NCBI RefSeq assembly: GCF_009391885.1
Contig: NZ_VZII01000024.1
Span: forward strand, 1-64,000
From: Pseudomonas sp. MN1F
GTDB lineage: Bacteria > Pseudomonadota > Gammaproteobacteria > Pseudomonadales > Pseudomonadaceae
Direction of reading: 5' to 3'
Length of the DNA stretch: 64,000 nucleotides
A program made the translations under genes and the position numbers. This document shows positions 26,616 to 35,513 of the stretch, one piece after another. Position 1 is the first letter of the stretch. Each line of letters opens with the position of its first letter. The notes below the pieces were generated by a model that ran no database searches, was not told the DNA's origin, and was given only the letters and a program-made list of their open reading frames with translations.

Positions 26616-27947
26616 TTACTGCCGTGCTTGGTCGATATCCCGTTTGAAGGTCTCAGTGAGTAGCAGCAGCGCGATCAGAGAAACAACGGCTGAGCCGATC
26701 ATGTACCAGGCAATCGATGAGCCTTTGCCAGTCCACGACAGCAATGCGGTGGTAACCAGAGGCGTTGCGGCGCTTCCGAGCAGGCCGGAAAGCATGTAGC
26801 TGATCGACAGGCCCGAGTAGCGAACTCGAGTGCCGAATAACTCCGCGAGGAATGTGGCAATGGGGCCGTAGTTGGCCGCGAATGCCGTCATCATCAGCAT
26901 GTAACCGGCAAACGCCAGGCCGAGAGCTTTGGAATCCATCAGCCAGAACATCGGGAAGGCTACGAGTGCCTCGGCGATGATCCCGCCGATAATGATCGGC
27001 TTGCGGCCAACCTTGTCGGAGAGGGCGCCGAAGAACGGCAGCATAGCGATACAGGCAGCGCAGGAAACCAGCACTACCGTGAGCATTTCTCCACGTGTGA
27101 AGCCCAAGGTCTGGGTGCCATAGGTCAGGCCAAAGGCCACGATGAGGTTGTAGGAGGTGCCAGTGGACATAGTTGCCACACCACCCAGGACTACCTGCTT
27201 CCAGTATTTGCGGAACACTTCGAACAGCGGCACTTTGACCTGCGTGCCTTTATTTTCCACCGCTTTGAACGACGGTGTCTCATGGATGTTGAGGCGGATG
27301 TACAAGCCCAATCCGATCAGCAGAACGCTGAGCAGGAACGGCACACGCCAGCCCCAGTCCAGCAACTGCTCGTTGGTCAGCGTGGTGGCGAACATCAGGA
27401 ACACGAGGTTGGCCAGCATCGTCCCCGCCGGTACGCCGATCTGAACCCACGAGCCATAGAGTCCGCGTTGATGCTTTGGCGCATGTTCCACCGCCATCAG
27501 CACGGCGCCGCCCCATTCTCCGCCCAGAGCCAGGCCCTGGATGATGCGCAGTGTAAGCAGCATGATCGGTGCCCAGATGCCGACCGACTCATAGCTCGGC
27601 AACAGGCCGATGGCGAAGGTGGCCGCACCCATGGTCAGCAACGAGATGAGCAGCATCGACTTTCGGCCCAGGCGGTCACCGAAGTGACCGAAAAGCGCGG
27701 CGCCGATCATCCGGGCGCCATAGGCTGAAGCAAAGGTGCCGAAAGCGAGGAGGGTGCCTACCAGGGGATCAAAGCCTGGGAAGAAGATCTTGTTGAATAC
27801 CAGGGCCGAGGCCGTGGCGAAGAGGAACAGGTCATACCACTCAACGGTGGTGCCGATCACACTGGCGACCGCGACTTTTTTCATGTCGGCGGTGCGTTGT
27901 GGTTGCGCGCTGGCAACCTCAGTGTACGCAGGGCTGGTCATTGCCAT
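26616..27947 (-). CDS. MHS-family (ShiA/KgtP-type) metabolite:H+ symporter
   Basis: Inner-membrane major facilitator protein, 443 residues, with about 12 hydrophobic segments. The family motifs GTTVEWYDLFLFATASAL at TM1 and GHFGDRLGRKSML in the TM2-TM3 loop mark the metabolite:H+ symporter group that transports organic acids. ATG 27947 has GGGAG upstream. It is one of two MHS proteins in the same operon (the other at 31031), which suggests either two related substrates or uptake plus export. Confidence 0.9.
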   Translation of the reverse strand: MAMTSPAYTEVASAQPQRTADMKKVAVASVIGTTVEWYDLFLFATASALVFNKIFFPGFDPLVGTLLAFGTFASAYGARMIGAALFGHFGDRLGRKSMLLISLLTMGAATFAIGLLPSYESVGIWAPIMLLTLRIIQGLALGGEWGGAVLMAVEHAPKHQRGLYGSWVQIGVPAGTMLANLVFLMFATTLTNEQLLDWGWRVPFLLSVLLIGLGLYIRLNIHETPSFKAVENKGTQVKVPLFEVFRKYWKQVVLGGVATMSTGTSYNLIVAFGLTYGTQTLGFTRGEMLTVVLVSCAACIAMLPFFGALSDKVGRKPIIIGGIIAEALVAFPMFWLMDSKALGLAFAGYMLMMTAFAANYGPIATFLAELFGTRVRYSGLSISYMLSGLLGSAATPLVTTALLSWTGKGSSIAWYMIGSAVVSLIALLLLTETFKRDIDQARQ

Positions 27948-28080
27948 TTTCTCCCGAAAGATGGGTTCTGGTTGTTGTTGGCAGCTGAAGGCGGAGCGGC
28001 TATTTCTTGTTTTTGGGCAAAGCGTTCCCGTGGGCCCAGCTTTCTTGAATTGGCTGGGCGCCTGGGTGGATCGGGTTAAG

Positions 28081-29307
28081 TCAGCGTCTGTCGGCGCGGG
28101 TCAGCACGGCGTTGAGCAGTACGTCGCAGCCCATGGTCACGTCGTGGGGCAAGGCGTCTTCGGCTTCGTTATGGCTCAGGCCGCCGACGCAGGGGATGAA
28201 CACCATGGTGGTCGGGCAGTGGCGGGCGAGATGAATCGCATCATGGCCGGCGCCGCTGACGATTGGCTGGTACGGGTAGCCCAGGCCTTCGATGGCTTTG
28301 CGTACTGCATCGATGCAGGCCGGGTCGAAAGGCGTGGCCGGGCTCAGCCAGTGACGATTGATCTGGACTTCCAAGCCACGCTTGGTGGCGATTTGGTCGA
28401 TGAGTGCACGGGCGCTGGCTTCCATGTCTGCGATGGCGGCATCTTCGTGGTGGCGAAGATCGAGGGTAAACGCCACGTGGCCAGGGATGGTGTTGCGGGA
28501 AGAGCGAGCGATCTGCAATTGGCCAACGGTAACAAGGCCTTTGGGCGCGAAGTCGCGTGACAGTTGTTCCAGTGCGGTGATCATTTCCCCTACGCCGAAC
28601 AAGGAGTCGCGGCGTAGAGGCATTGGCGTGGTGCCTGCGTGAGCGGCCTGGCCACTGATCTCGATGTCCAGCCAGCAGATCGCTTGCCCACCCGTGACCA
28701 ACCCTACGGGCAGGCCGGCGTCTTCCAGGATTGGGCCTTGCTCGATGTGTGCTTCGAAGTACGCGTCGAACTCACGGCCCAGAGGTAGCTCACCTGCGTA
28801 GCCGGTTTGCTCCAACGCTTCGGCAACGCTGACGCCTTCAGCATCGCGGCTGGACAGCGCTTGCTCGAGGGGCAGCTCGCCCGTGAACACCGCCGATCCG
28901 AGCATGGCAGGAGTGAAACGAGCGCCTTCTTCGTTCGTCCAGACCGCGATTTCCAATGGGCGCTCGAGCTGCAGGCCTTTGTCCTGAAGGCTACGTACCA
29001 CTTCCAGGCCGGCAAGTACGCCGTAGATGCCATCGAAGCGACCGCCCTTCGGCTGGGTGTCCAAATGGCTGCCCATGACCACCGGGGGCAGGGCGTCATT
29101 CCGACCTGGCAGGCGTGCGAATAGGTTGCCGATGGCATCAACATGGATGCTCATTCCGGCCTCGCGACACCAGCTTGCGAACAGCTCGCGTCCGTCTCGG
29201 TCTTCTTTCGACAGTGCCAAGCGGCAGTTGCCGCCTTTGGCGGTTGGGCCGACCTTGGCCATGTCCATGAGGCTGTCCCACAGCCGTGTGCCATTGCATG
29301 TATGCAT
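28081..29307 (-). CDS. M20-family amidase/carbamoylase (N-carbamoyl amino acid or allantoate amidohydrolase-like)
   Basis: Zinc-dependent hydrolase of about 408 residues of the beta-ureidopropionase/N-carbamoyl-L-amino-acid hydrolase/allantoate amidohydrolase group. Metal motifs are clear: MGSHLDTQPKGGRFDG, WTNEEGARF, EAHIEQGPILE and SGAGHDAIHLA; the lid-domain segment SGQAAHAGTTPM is also intact. ATG 29307 follows GAGGA by 8 bases; the frame's earlier start at 29322 lacks one. It would hydrolyse a carbamoyl or amide group to release ammonia, CO2 and an amine, or an acid. The family does not allow the exact substrate to be read. It is followed downstream by the first MHS transporter after 133 bases. 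Confidence 0.87.
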   Translation of the reverse strand: MHTCNGTRLWDSLMDMAKVGPTAKGGNCRLALSKEDRDGRELFASWCREAGMSIHVDAIGNLFARLPGRNDALPPVVMGSHLDTQPKGGRFDGIYGVLAGLEVVRSLQDKGLQLERPLEIAVWTNEEGARFTPAMLGSAVFTGELPLEQALSSRDAEGVSVAEALEQTGYAGELPLGREFDAYFEAHIEQGPILEDAGLPVGLVTGGQAICWLDIEISGQAAHAGTTPMPLRRDSLFGVGEMITALEQLSRDFAPKGLVTVGQLQIARSSRNTIPGHVAFTLDLRHHEDAAIADMEASARALIDQIATKRGLEVQINRHWLSPATPFDPACIDAVRKAIEGLGYPYQPIVSGAGHDAIHLARHCPTTMVFIPCVGGLSHNEAEDALPHDVTMGCDVLLNAVLTRADRR

Positions 29308-29335
29308 GATGTGAATCCTCAAACAGGCGGTGGGA

Positions 29336-30265
29336 TCAGTATCCGAGCGCGGGGTCTACTTGGTTCAGGAGTGGTTCAGCACAGGCCAGACGTCGAGCGT
29401 TCTCGGCTACTTGCTGGGCAATACAGTCGTGGGAAGCGCATGAGGCCATGTGGGGTGTGACGACGATTCCCGGCGTGTTCCAGAGGCGGCTGTCCAATGG
29501 CAGCGGCTCTTTCTCGAACACATCGAGAAGCGCACCGCGCAGTCGGCCACTGTTGACGGCGTTGACCAGATCATCCACCTGCAGGTGCTGCCCGCGTCCG
29601 CAGTTGATCACTGCCGCGTTTGGCGCCAAGGCTTCAAAGGTCTTCTGGCAGAGGATGCCGCGAGTGGCATCGGTCAATGGCAGCAGGTTGATCAACAGGT
29701 CGAGGCCATCCAGGAACTGATCGAACTCCGCTGGGCCCGAGAATGTGCGCACGCCGCTCAGCTGCCTGGCACTCCTCGACCAACCTCGGACAGCATATCC
29801 GGCCTCGGCCAACTCGCCGGCAATAGCCCCTCCAAGGGAGCCGAGCCCCATGACGCCGATGCGGTATTCACCAGCGAGGCGTTGAGGATGACGTTGCCAT
29901 ACCTGTTGCTGCTGTTGGGCAAGTGCTCGGTCGAAGTCCCGGTGGTAATGGATGACCGCCCAGCGAACATACTCCGCCATGCCTTGGCGGTGAGCTGGGT
30001 CTACGACTCTGCACACTGGCAATGCTGGCTGGCTCGGGTCGTTGGCCAGGTGATCAACACCAGCAGCCACTGAGTGGATCAGCTTCAGGTTGGGTAATGC
30101 GCTGAGGCTGCCTACGGGAGGGAACCAGCAAGCGGCTACCTGTGCCTCCTGAGCTGCGGGATCGTTGGCCAGCACTACGCGTAACTGGGGAGCACTGCGA
30201 GCGAAGGCAGACTGCAGTTGGCCCAGAAGTGCCTGGTCGGTTGAAAGTAGTACCAGCGGTTTCAT
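29336..30265 (-). CDS. D-2-hydroxyacid dehydrogenase, GhrA-like
   Basis: A 309-residue NAD(P)H-dependent 2-hydroxyacid dehydrogenase like glyoxylate/hydroxypyruvate reductase A. Rossmann motif GVMGLGSLG, catalytic Arg in INCGRGQHLQ, Glu in DVFEKEPLP and His in VTPHMAS are present. It reduces a 2-oxo acid or oxidises the D-hydroxyacid. The start overlaps the aldolase-like gene by 4 bases (30262-30265). Downstream, 28 bases separate it from the carbamoylase start. Coupling with an aldolase-like and a carbamoylase-type enzyme suggests processing of a C2-C3 hydroxy- or oxo-acid fragment. Confidence 0.88.
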   Translation of the reverse strand: MKPLVLLSTDQALLGQLQSAFARSAPQLRVVLANDPAAQEAQVAACWFPPVGSLSALPNLKLIHSVAAGVDHLANDPSQPALPVCRVVDPAHRQGMAEYVRWAVIHYHRDFDRALAQQQQQVWQRHPQRLAGEYRIGVMGLGSLGGAIAGELAEAGYAVRGWSRSARQLSGVRTFSGPAEFDQFLDGLDLLINLLPLTDATRGILCQKTFEALAPNAAVINCGRGQHLQVDDLVNAVNSGRLRGALLDVFEKEPLPLDSRLWNTPGIVVTPHMASCASHDCIAQQVAENARRLACAEPLLNQVDPALGY

Positions 30266-31017
30266 GAGCAGTACGACTCGCGTTGGTGTTCGATCAAGGT
30301 CAGGGCGGCGTTCCAGCTCAGGCTGATGATTTGCGCTGACTCGTCGCGTTGGAACTGCGCGGCGGTGTGGCGGCAGACTTCTTCGCTGGGGTAGATGAGC
30401 TTGCTGCCGCTGGCCAATGCCTGTACTTGCGCCTGGCAGGCGCGCTCCAGGAAGTGAATCTCGTGGAAGGCCTCGGCAACACTGGCTCCGCCGGCCAGCA
30501 GGCCGTGGTTTCGCAGGATCATTGCTTTGTGCGTGCCGAGGTCGGCGATGAGGCGCTCGCGTTCATCCAGAGACAGGGCGATGCCTTCGTACTGGTGGTA
30601 GGCCAGCTTGCCGTAGAACTTCAGCGCGTGCTGGCTGATCGGCAGCAACCCGTGCTCCTGAGCCGAGACGGCGATGCCGGCTGCGGTGTGGGTGTGGATC
30701 ACGCAGTGCATGTCCGGTCGTGCCATGTGGATCGCCGAGTGGATTACGAAGCCAGCTGCGTTCACCCGGCGCTCGCCATTGGCCTGGTCGACCACATTGC
30801 CATGTTGGTCGATGCGTACCAGATCACTGGCGCGCATCCGGTCGAAGATCACGCCGTATTGGTTGATCAGGAAGTGATGCTCAGGCCCAGGAATACGCAG
30901 GGTGATGTGGGTGTCGATCAAATCGGTCATGCGGAAGTGTGCAACCATCCGGTACAGCGCGGCCAGTTCGCAGCGTGCCTGCCATTCGACATCGCTAATG
31001 TTGTGCGGCTTGCTCAT
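30262..31017 (-). CDS. class II aldolase/adducin-family protein
   Basis: A 251-residue member of the class II aldolase/adducin fold. The zinc-binding histidines HTHTAAG and the C-terminal RNHGLLAGG are present, together with TDLIDTHITLRIPG at the N-terminus, which is typical of the group often annotated beside 2-hydroxyacid dehydrogenases. It may cleave or epimerise a hydroxy-acid, or act as a decarboxylase. ATG 31017 has AGGAG 6 bases upstream; the open frame to 31089 is not used. It overlaps the dehydrogenase by 4 bases, so the two products are probably made together. Confidence 0.87.
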   Translation of the reverse strand: MSKPHNISDVEWQARCELAALYRMVAHFRMTDLIDTHITLRIPGPEHHFLINQYGVIFDRMRASDLVRIDQHGNVVDQANGERRVNAAGFVIHSAIHMARPDMHCVIHTHTAAGIAVSAQEHGLLPISQHALKFYGKLAYHQYEGIALSLDERERLIADLGTHKAMILRNHGLLAGGASVAEAFHEIHFLERACQAQVQALASGSKLIYPSEEVCRHTAAQFQRDESAQIISLSWNAALTLIEHQRESYCS

Positions 31018-31030
31018 GAAAACTCCTGAT

Positions 31031-32326
31031 TTAACGAGCGATGGCGGGGGTGGGTTGCTGCTGCTCGCCACGCAGGCGAGAGAGGCCACAGACGCCGATC
31101 AAGGAAAGCGTGGAGAGCGCGGTGAAGAACACGGCGAGTGGCAGCCACTGGCCGGCGAAGCGGTCGGCCAGCAACGTGCCGATGATCGGCGTGCTGCCCC
31201 CCGCGATGGCGCAAATCAACTGGTAGGCCAGAGAGATCCCGGAGTAGCGCAAGTGAGCAGGGAAGGCCTGGGTCATGTAGCCGGCGATCACCGCATACAG
31301 TGCCGAGAGCGTGACCACTGCCATCGCGATGCCGGCTGTCATCAACACCAGGTTATGGGTGCCGACCAGCATGAACATGGGGTAGGGCACAGCCATGCAC
31401 AGCAGGGCTACCAGCTTGAGGAAGCGGCCTTCGCCAATGCGTTCAGCCAGCAGCGCGGCCAGTGGCTGGGTCAGGAACTGCAGGATGGTCACCAGGAACA
31501 GGCAGTCGAGGATGGTTGCTCGAGGGATACCCTGGTAGGTGGTGACGTAGGTGATCATGAAGGTGTTCGTGAAGAAGAAGCCGGCGGAGCCGATGGTCAC
31601 CGCCAGGGCGGCGAACAGGATCTGTCTCCAGCAGTCACGTACCACTTCCAGCACCGGGTATTTGACGACCTCTTGCTTGGCCTTGGCTGCCTGGAACTCA
31701 GGGCTTTCCTCGACCCCGAAGCGGATAGCCAGACCTACCAGCATCAGGATGCCGCTGGCCAGGAACGGCAGACGCCAACCCCAGCTCAGGAACTCTTCGG
31801 GCTCTAAGGAAGACACTAGGCGGAATGCGATCAGCGCGAGCAGCAGGCCAGCCGGGCTGCCGAGCTGAGCGAACGAGGCGTAGAACACTTTGCGTTTGGC
31901 CGGCGCATGCTCACTGGCCATCAGGACGGCACCTCCCCACTCACCACCGACGGAGATCCCCTGGACAATCCGCAGGGCAATCAGTCCGATGGGGGCCCAG
32001 ATACCAGCAGTGGCGTAGCTGGGCAGCAGGCCAATGCCTGTGGTGGCCAGGCCCATCAGCACCATGGTGACCAGCAGCATTTTTTTGCGACCCAGACGGT
32101 CGCCCAGATGGCCGAAGACCATGCCTGCCATTGGTCGGGCAACGAAGCCTACGGCGAACGTGCCGAATGCCGCCAAGGTGCTGAGCAAGGGGTTGCTGCT
32201 CGGGAAAAACACCTGACCCAGTGCGAGTGCAGCCGCCGTGGCGTAGATGTAGAAGTCGTAGAACTCGATGGTGGTGCCGACAAATGCGGCAGCCGCAGCA
32301 CGACGCGGCTGGTTTGACGTATGCAT
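31031..32326 (-). CDS. MHS-family metabolite:H+ symporter (first gene of module C)
   Basis: Major facilitator protein of 431 residues with about 12 membrane segments and MHS motifs FVGTTIEFYDFYIYATAAAL and GHLGDRLGRKKML. It is the promoter-proximal gene of the leftward operon that continues to 24161, divergent from the LysR regulator over 156 bases with two tandem dyads. It shares the family with the transporter at 26616 but they are not near-identical, so this is not a recent tandem duplication. Confidence 0.9.
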   Translation of the reverse strand: MHTSNQPRRAAAAAFVGTTIEFYDFYIYATAAALALGQVFFPSSNPLLSTLAAFGTFAVGFVARPMAGMVFGHLGDRLGRKKMLLVTMVLMGLATTGIGLLPSYATAGIWAPIGLIALRIVQGISVGGEWGGAVLMASEHAPAKRKVFYASFAQLGSPAGLLLALIAFRLVSSLEPEEFLSWGWRLPFLASGILMLVGLAIRFGVEESPEFQAAKAKQEVVKYPVLEVVRDCWRQILFAALAVTIGSAGFFFTNTFMITYVTTYQGIPRATILDCLFLVTILQFLTQPLAALLAERIGEGRFLKLVALLCMAVPYPMFMLVGTHNLVLMTAGIAMAVVTLSALYAVIAGYMTQAFPAHLRYSGISLAYQLICAIAGGSTPIIGTLLADRFAGQWLPLAVFFTALSTLSLIGVCGLSRLRGEQQQPTPAIAR

Positions 32327-32423
32327 GCAAGGCCCTTCTTAGAGTTATAGGCAGGTGGGCAGGGTTGGCTAAACCGGTCGCGCTCTGTTCGGCGCTTTCG
32401 AGATTTATCGCCTTGGGGCTATG

Positions 32424-32472
32424 ATTAGTCAATTTGCTAATTCTTATCCGTCGTATTAGCAGCGCTACTAAT
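32424..32472. promoter_or_regulatory. two tandem LysR-type operator dyads, ATTAG-N8-CTAAT
   Basis: Site 1 is 32424-32441 and site 2 is 32455-32472. Both are exactly ATTAG-N8-CTAAT, and they start 31 bases apart (three helical turns). Site 2 is a near-perfect dyad (one mismatch in 9-base arms) immediately upstream of the LysR start. Both fit the T-N11-A rule for LysR regulators, and lie between LysR and the divergent transporter operon. Confidence 0.7.
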
Positions 32473-32482
32473 GGGCCCGTAA

Positions 32483-33460
32483 ATGAATCCGCCAACTTCA
32501 AGATCTGATGCTTTGGTCAACAAATGGGAAGGGCGTCGATTTCTGAACGACCGCCTGGACTGGAACCTGCTGCGTACCTACCTTGCGATTGGCCAAGAGG
32601 GCAGCATCAGCAGGGCTGCAGCAAGGTTGCACGTGACCCAGTCAGCGGTTAGCCAGGCGCTCAGGCGTCTTGAAGAGCAGCTTGGCTGTGCCCTCATTCT
32701 TCGAGGTGGCCCGCGCTTCGACCTGACGGCTGCCGGGGAGGAGGTGCTGCGTATCGCCATCGATATCTATGGCGACGTGTCGCGCATCAGTGCGGCTGTT
32801 GAAAAAGAGAGCGATGAGGTCGTCGGGAAGGTGCGGATCCTGAGCGTCAGTCGCGTGCAGTCGCGGGTATATGACGATTTTCTGGGGGATTTCCACGAGG
32901 CCCACCCACGAGTCGAGCTGGAGATTGATGTCATGCGCAGTGCCGACATCATCAGTTCTCTGCTGCAGAAGACCGCCACGGCAGGTGTTGGCCTGTGTCG
33001 TATACCCCAGCCCAAGCTGGAGCAGCGCCTGTTGCTCAATCAGCGCTATGCGTTCTTCTGTGGTGTGCGACATCGGCTGTTCGGGCGCACCGATGTCAGC
33101 CTCGAGTCTCTGCGTGGGGAGAACTTTGTGAGCTTCGTAAGCGACCAATTGGGCGGCAACCTTTCGCCGCTTGCGATGTTCCGCGATCAGCATGGTTTCA
33201 CCGGGCGCATCGTTGCTTCCTCGCCGAGCGTTGAGGAAGTCCAGAGGCTGGTGTGTGCCGGCTACGGAGTGGGTTGCATGCCTGAGCACCTTCTCCATGA
33301 GGATCTGGAGAAAGGCTTGCTCTGGCGGCTGCCGCCCTACGAAGGGATTGTCGATGTGGACTTGCACCTGCTCTGGAACAGGGAGCAAAGGATGACCATG
33401 GCGGAGACGGTGTTCTTGGAGAGCTTTCAGCACTGTCTCGCTCAGGCCTCGCTCGTTTGA
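32483..33460 (+). CDS. LysR-family regulator of module C
   Basis: LysR regulator of up to 325 residues. The winged helix LDWNLLRTYLAIGQEGSISR, LHVTQSAVSQALRRLEEQLG begins around residue 26, so there is an unusual N-terminal extension if ATG 32483 is the start; that ATG has only a poor ribosome site and lies 11 bases from operator 2, so repression of its own gene is likely. No better start was found before the conserved domain. The effector domain is complete to the C-terminus. It is divergent from the eight-gene leftward operon, the classical arrangement for a LysR activator and its target. Confidence 0.87.
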   Translation: MNPPTSRSDALVNKWEGRRFLNDRLDWNLLRTYLAIGQEGSISRAAARLHVTQSAVSQALRRLEEQLGCALILRGGPRFDLTAAGEEVLRIAIDIYGDVSRISAAVEKESDEVVGKVRILSVSRVQSRVYDDFLGDFHEAHPRVELEIDVMRSADIISSLLQKTATAGVGLCRIPQPKLEQRLLLNQRYAFFCGVRHRLFGRTDVSLESLRGENFVSFVSDQLGGNLSPLAMFRDQHGFTGRIVASSPSVEEVQRLVCAGYGVGCMPEHLLHEDLEKGLLWRLPPYEGIVDVDLHLLWNREQRMTMAETVFLESFQHCLAQASLV

Positions 33461-33474
33461 GGGGTCCAAGTGAG

Positions 33475-33508
33475 ACGACCGCAGCACTGGCTGCGGTCGT
33501 TACCTTTT
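33475..33508 (+). terminator. intrinsic terminator of the LysR gene
   Basis: Perfect 11-base stem ACGACCGCAGC (33475-33485)/GCTGCGGTCGT (33490-33500), 4-base loop, then TACCTTTT. It lies between convergent genes and may slow transcription from both sides. Confidence 0.8.
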
Positions 33509-33509
33509 G

Positions 33510-33743
33510 CTAGTCGGCGTTCAGCAATCGCTGCCGGGTCAGTACGCTGTTCAGCCGATGATCGTCCTTGAGCTCGACCTCGTTCAGCATGTCAGCAACG
33601 CTGGCTCCTGCTTCAACTCGCTCCAGCCAGTACATCACGGCCTTTTTCATGAACCAGTGAGGCGTCCGGTCAAGCGAGCCTGCTGCTTCCCTGATGCGCT
33701 CCTTGGTCGGCGCGTCAAGTTTGATGCCTGTAGTCGAACTCAC
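33510..33743 (-). CDS. stand-alone PutA-type ribbon-helix-helix DNA-binding protein
   Basis: A 77-residue protein closely resembling only the N-terminal DNA-binding domain of the proline-utilisation flavoenzyme PutA: GIKLDAPTKERIREAAGSLD, RTPHWFMKKAVMYWLERVE. The beta-strand Lys that contacts DNA in PutA is present (GIKLD). It lacks the proline and P5C dehydrogenase domains and ends about 27 residues after the RHH fold. GTG 33743 follows GAGG. It is co-directional with the amino-acid permease and only 10 bases downstream of it. I infer an autorepressor of the permease or of put-type genes. A degenerate antitoxin is the alternative, but no toxin partner is present. Confidence 0.8.
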   Translation of the reverse strand: MSSTTGIKLDAPTKERIREAAGSLDRTPHWFMKKAVMYWLERVEAGASVADMLNEVELKDDHRLNSVLTRQRLLNAD

Positions 33744-33753
33744 GGGCGCCCCC

Positions 33754-35169
33754 TCACAACGCCGATACGGCTACAGGGCCGGATGCCTTCGCGCTGCGCT
33801 GATAGGCCAGCAGCAAGCCGATGTACCAGACAGGCATCACATACAGGGCGGTGCGGGTATCTGCTTCAAGTGCCAGCAGACACAGGACGAACATCAGGAA
33901 CACCAGTGACGTCACCGCAGTGAGCTTACCGCCGGGGAGCTTGAAGGTTGATCGCTGATGGGCTTCAGGGCTGCTGCGGCGGTAGGCGAGGTACGACAGC
34001 AAGATTAATGACCAGGTCACGATCACCATGACCGCCGAGATGGTAGAGACCAGGGTGAAGACCGCCATGACGTCAGGGATCACGAACAGCAACGTCAGCG
34101 CGATAGTCATGCACAGGCCGGAGAACATCAGTGCCCGGATGGGAGTGCCAGAACCTGACAAACGTCCGAAGGACTGGGGAGCCTGCTTGTTGTGCGACAG
34201 GCCGTAGAGCATGCGAGAACCTGAGTATACGCCGCTGTTGGCCGAGGAGGCCGCAGATGTCATCACCACGAAGTTGATCATCCCGGCTGCAGCTGGCAAG
34301 CCACCCAGCAGAAACAGCTCGACGAAAGGGCTTCGGTTCGCAGGTACGTGGGCCCAAGAGATCACGCTGATGATGCAGGCGAGCGCAGCGACGTAGAACA
34401 GCAGGATCCGCAGCGGGATGGTGTTTATGGCCTTGGGGAGCGTTTTCTCGGGGTTGTGGGCCTCAGCTGCAGCAGTACCGATGAGCTCGGTGCCTACAAA
34501 CGAGAAGATGGCGATCTGGAAACCGGCCAGGAAGCCCAGCACGCCGTGCGGCATCATCACGCCCGGCTCAATCAGGTGGCTGAACGACGCAGTCACACCG
34601 CCTGGAGAGGTGTAGGAGGTGGCAACCATGTAGAGACCGGTGAGCACGAGGGCAACGATGGCGATGATCTTGATCAGGCCGAACCAGAACTCCACCTCGC
34701 CAAATGCTTTGACGGCGAGCATGTTGAGCGCCAAGAGCATGAACATCGCGCCGAATGCCGGAATCCAGGTGGGAAGATCTGGATACCAGTATTGAAGAAA
34801 TCCGGCGACCACCACCACATCACCGACTGCGGTGACCACCCAGCTGAGCCAGTATGACCAGGCGAGGATGAAGCCGGCGCGTGGGCCCAGGTGGTGGTGG
34901 ACGAGCTCAGCGAAGGAGCCCATTTCAAGATTGGCGAGGAGCATCTCGCCCATCGCTCGCATGATGCAGAAAACGAAGAATCCAATGATCGCGTAGACCA
35001 GGATGATTGACGATCCGGAGAGGGCAATCATCTTCCCGGATCCCATGAACAGGCCTGTGCCGATGGCGCCGCTGATGGCAATCAGCTGGATGTGTCTGTT
35101 TTCCAGCCGTCGCTTAAGTGTTCGACCGTCGCCATGAGTCGCGTCTTGCGAGTTGCACGATTGATTCAT
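33754..35169 (-). CDS. APC/AAT-family amino-acid permease
   Basis: Amino-acid:H+ symporter of 471 residues of the AAT group (ProY/CycA/AroP type). N-terminal RRLENRHIQLIAISGAIGTG LFMGSG-type motif is present and about 12 hydrophobic segments follow; FSFVGTELIGTAAAEAHNPE is a family signature. ATG 35169 has GAGG 6 bases upstream; the longer frame to 35238 is not supported. Its neighbours are a PutA-type RHH protein, an Lrp regulator and ornithine cyclodeaminase, so proline, ornithine or citrulline are plausible substrates; specificity cannot be read from sequence. Confidence 0.88.
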   Translation of the reverse strand: MNQSCNSQDATHGDGRTLKRRLENRHIQLIAISGAIGTGLFMGSGKMIALSGSSIILVYAIIGFFVFCIMRAMGEMLLANLEMGSFAELVHHHLGPRAGFILAWSYWLSWVVTAVGDVVVVAGFLQYWYPDLPTWIPAFGAMFMLLALNMLAVKAFGEVEFWFGLIKIIAIVALVLTGLYMVATSYTSPGGVTASFSHLIEPGVMMPHGVLGFLAGFQIAIFSFVGTELIGTAAAEAHNPEKTLPKAINTIPLRILLFYVAALACIISVISWAHVPANRSPFVELFLLGGLPAAAGMINFVVMTSAASSANSGVYSGSRMLYGLSHNKQAPQSFGRLSGSGTPIRALMFSGLCMTIALTLLFVIPDVMAVFTLVSTISAVMVIVTWSLILLSYLAYRRSSPEAHQRSTFKLPGGKLTAVTSLVFLMFVLCLLALEADTRTALYVMPVWYIGLLLAYQRSAKASGPVAVSAL

Positions 35170-35293
35170 AAATGACCTCTTATTCTTTTTCTGTGAAACC
35201 TGTCCCATCCCTCCTAATGGTAGGTTGTTTATAGGCACGAGGCGGATGGGTCGGTTGATACGCAGACGAGGAAAAGTAAATCCAGAAAGAATA

Positions 35294-35313
35294 ATCTGAC
35301 CAAGTTGTCAGAT
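35294..35313. promoter_or_regulatory. dyad in the 344-base region upstream of the permease
   Basis: ATCTGAC-N6-GTCAGAT with perfect 7-base arms, about 125 bases upstream of the permease start. The remainder of 35170-35513 is A/T-rich and holds no gene; no confident promoter was identified. Confidence 0.4.
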
Positions 35314-35513
35314 AATAAATTTGGAAGCGCTATATGGTTGTCTTTCTTGTTGGCATCCACCTTGGCGGTATGGAAGTTGCCATTTTGCCAGCCGTAGTTG
35401 TCAACAGGAACGTTACAAAATGTCAGCCATCAGGGCATCTTTTAGCACTTTGCGCACCCTATGGAGCATTTTGATTGGGTGCACAGTCATGGTGCAAAAG
35501 CCAGGTCTTTCCC

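Noticed and set aside
35395..35410. TGTCAA as reverse-strand -35 for the permease
   Set aside because: No -10 at correct spacing.
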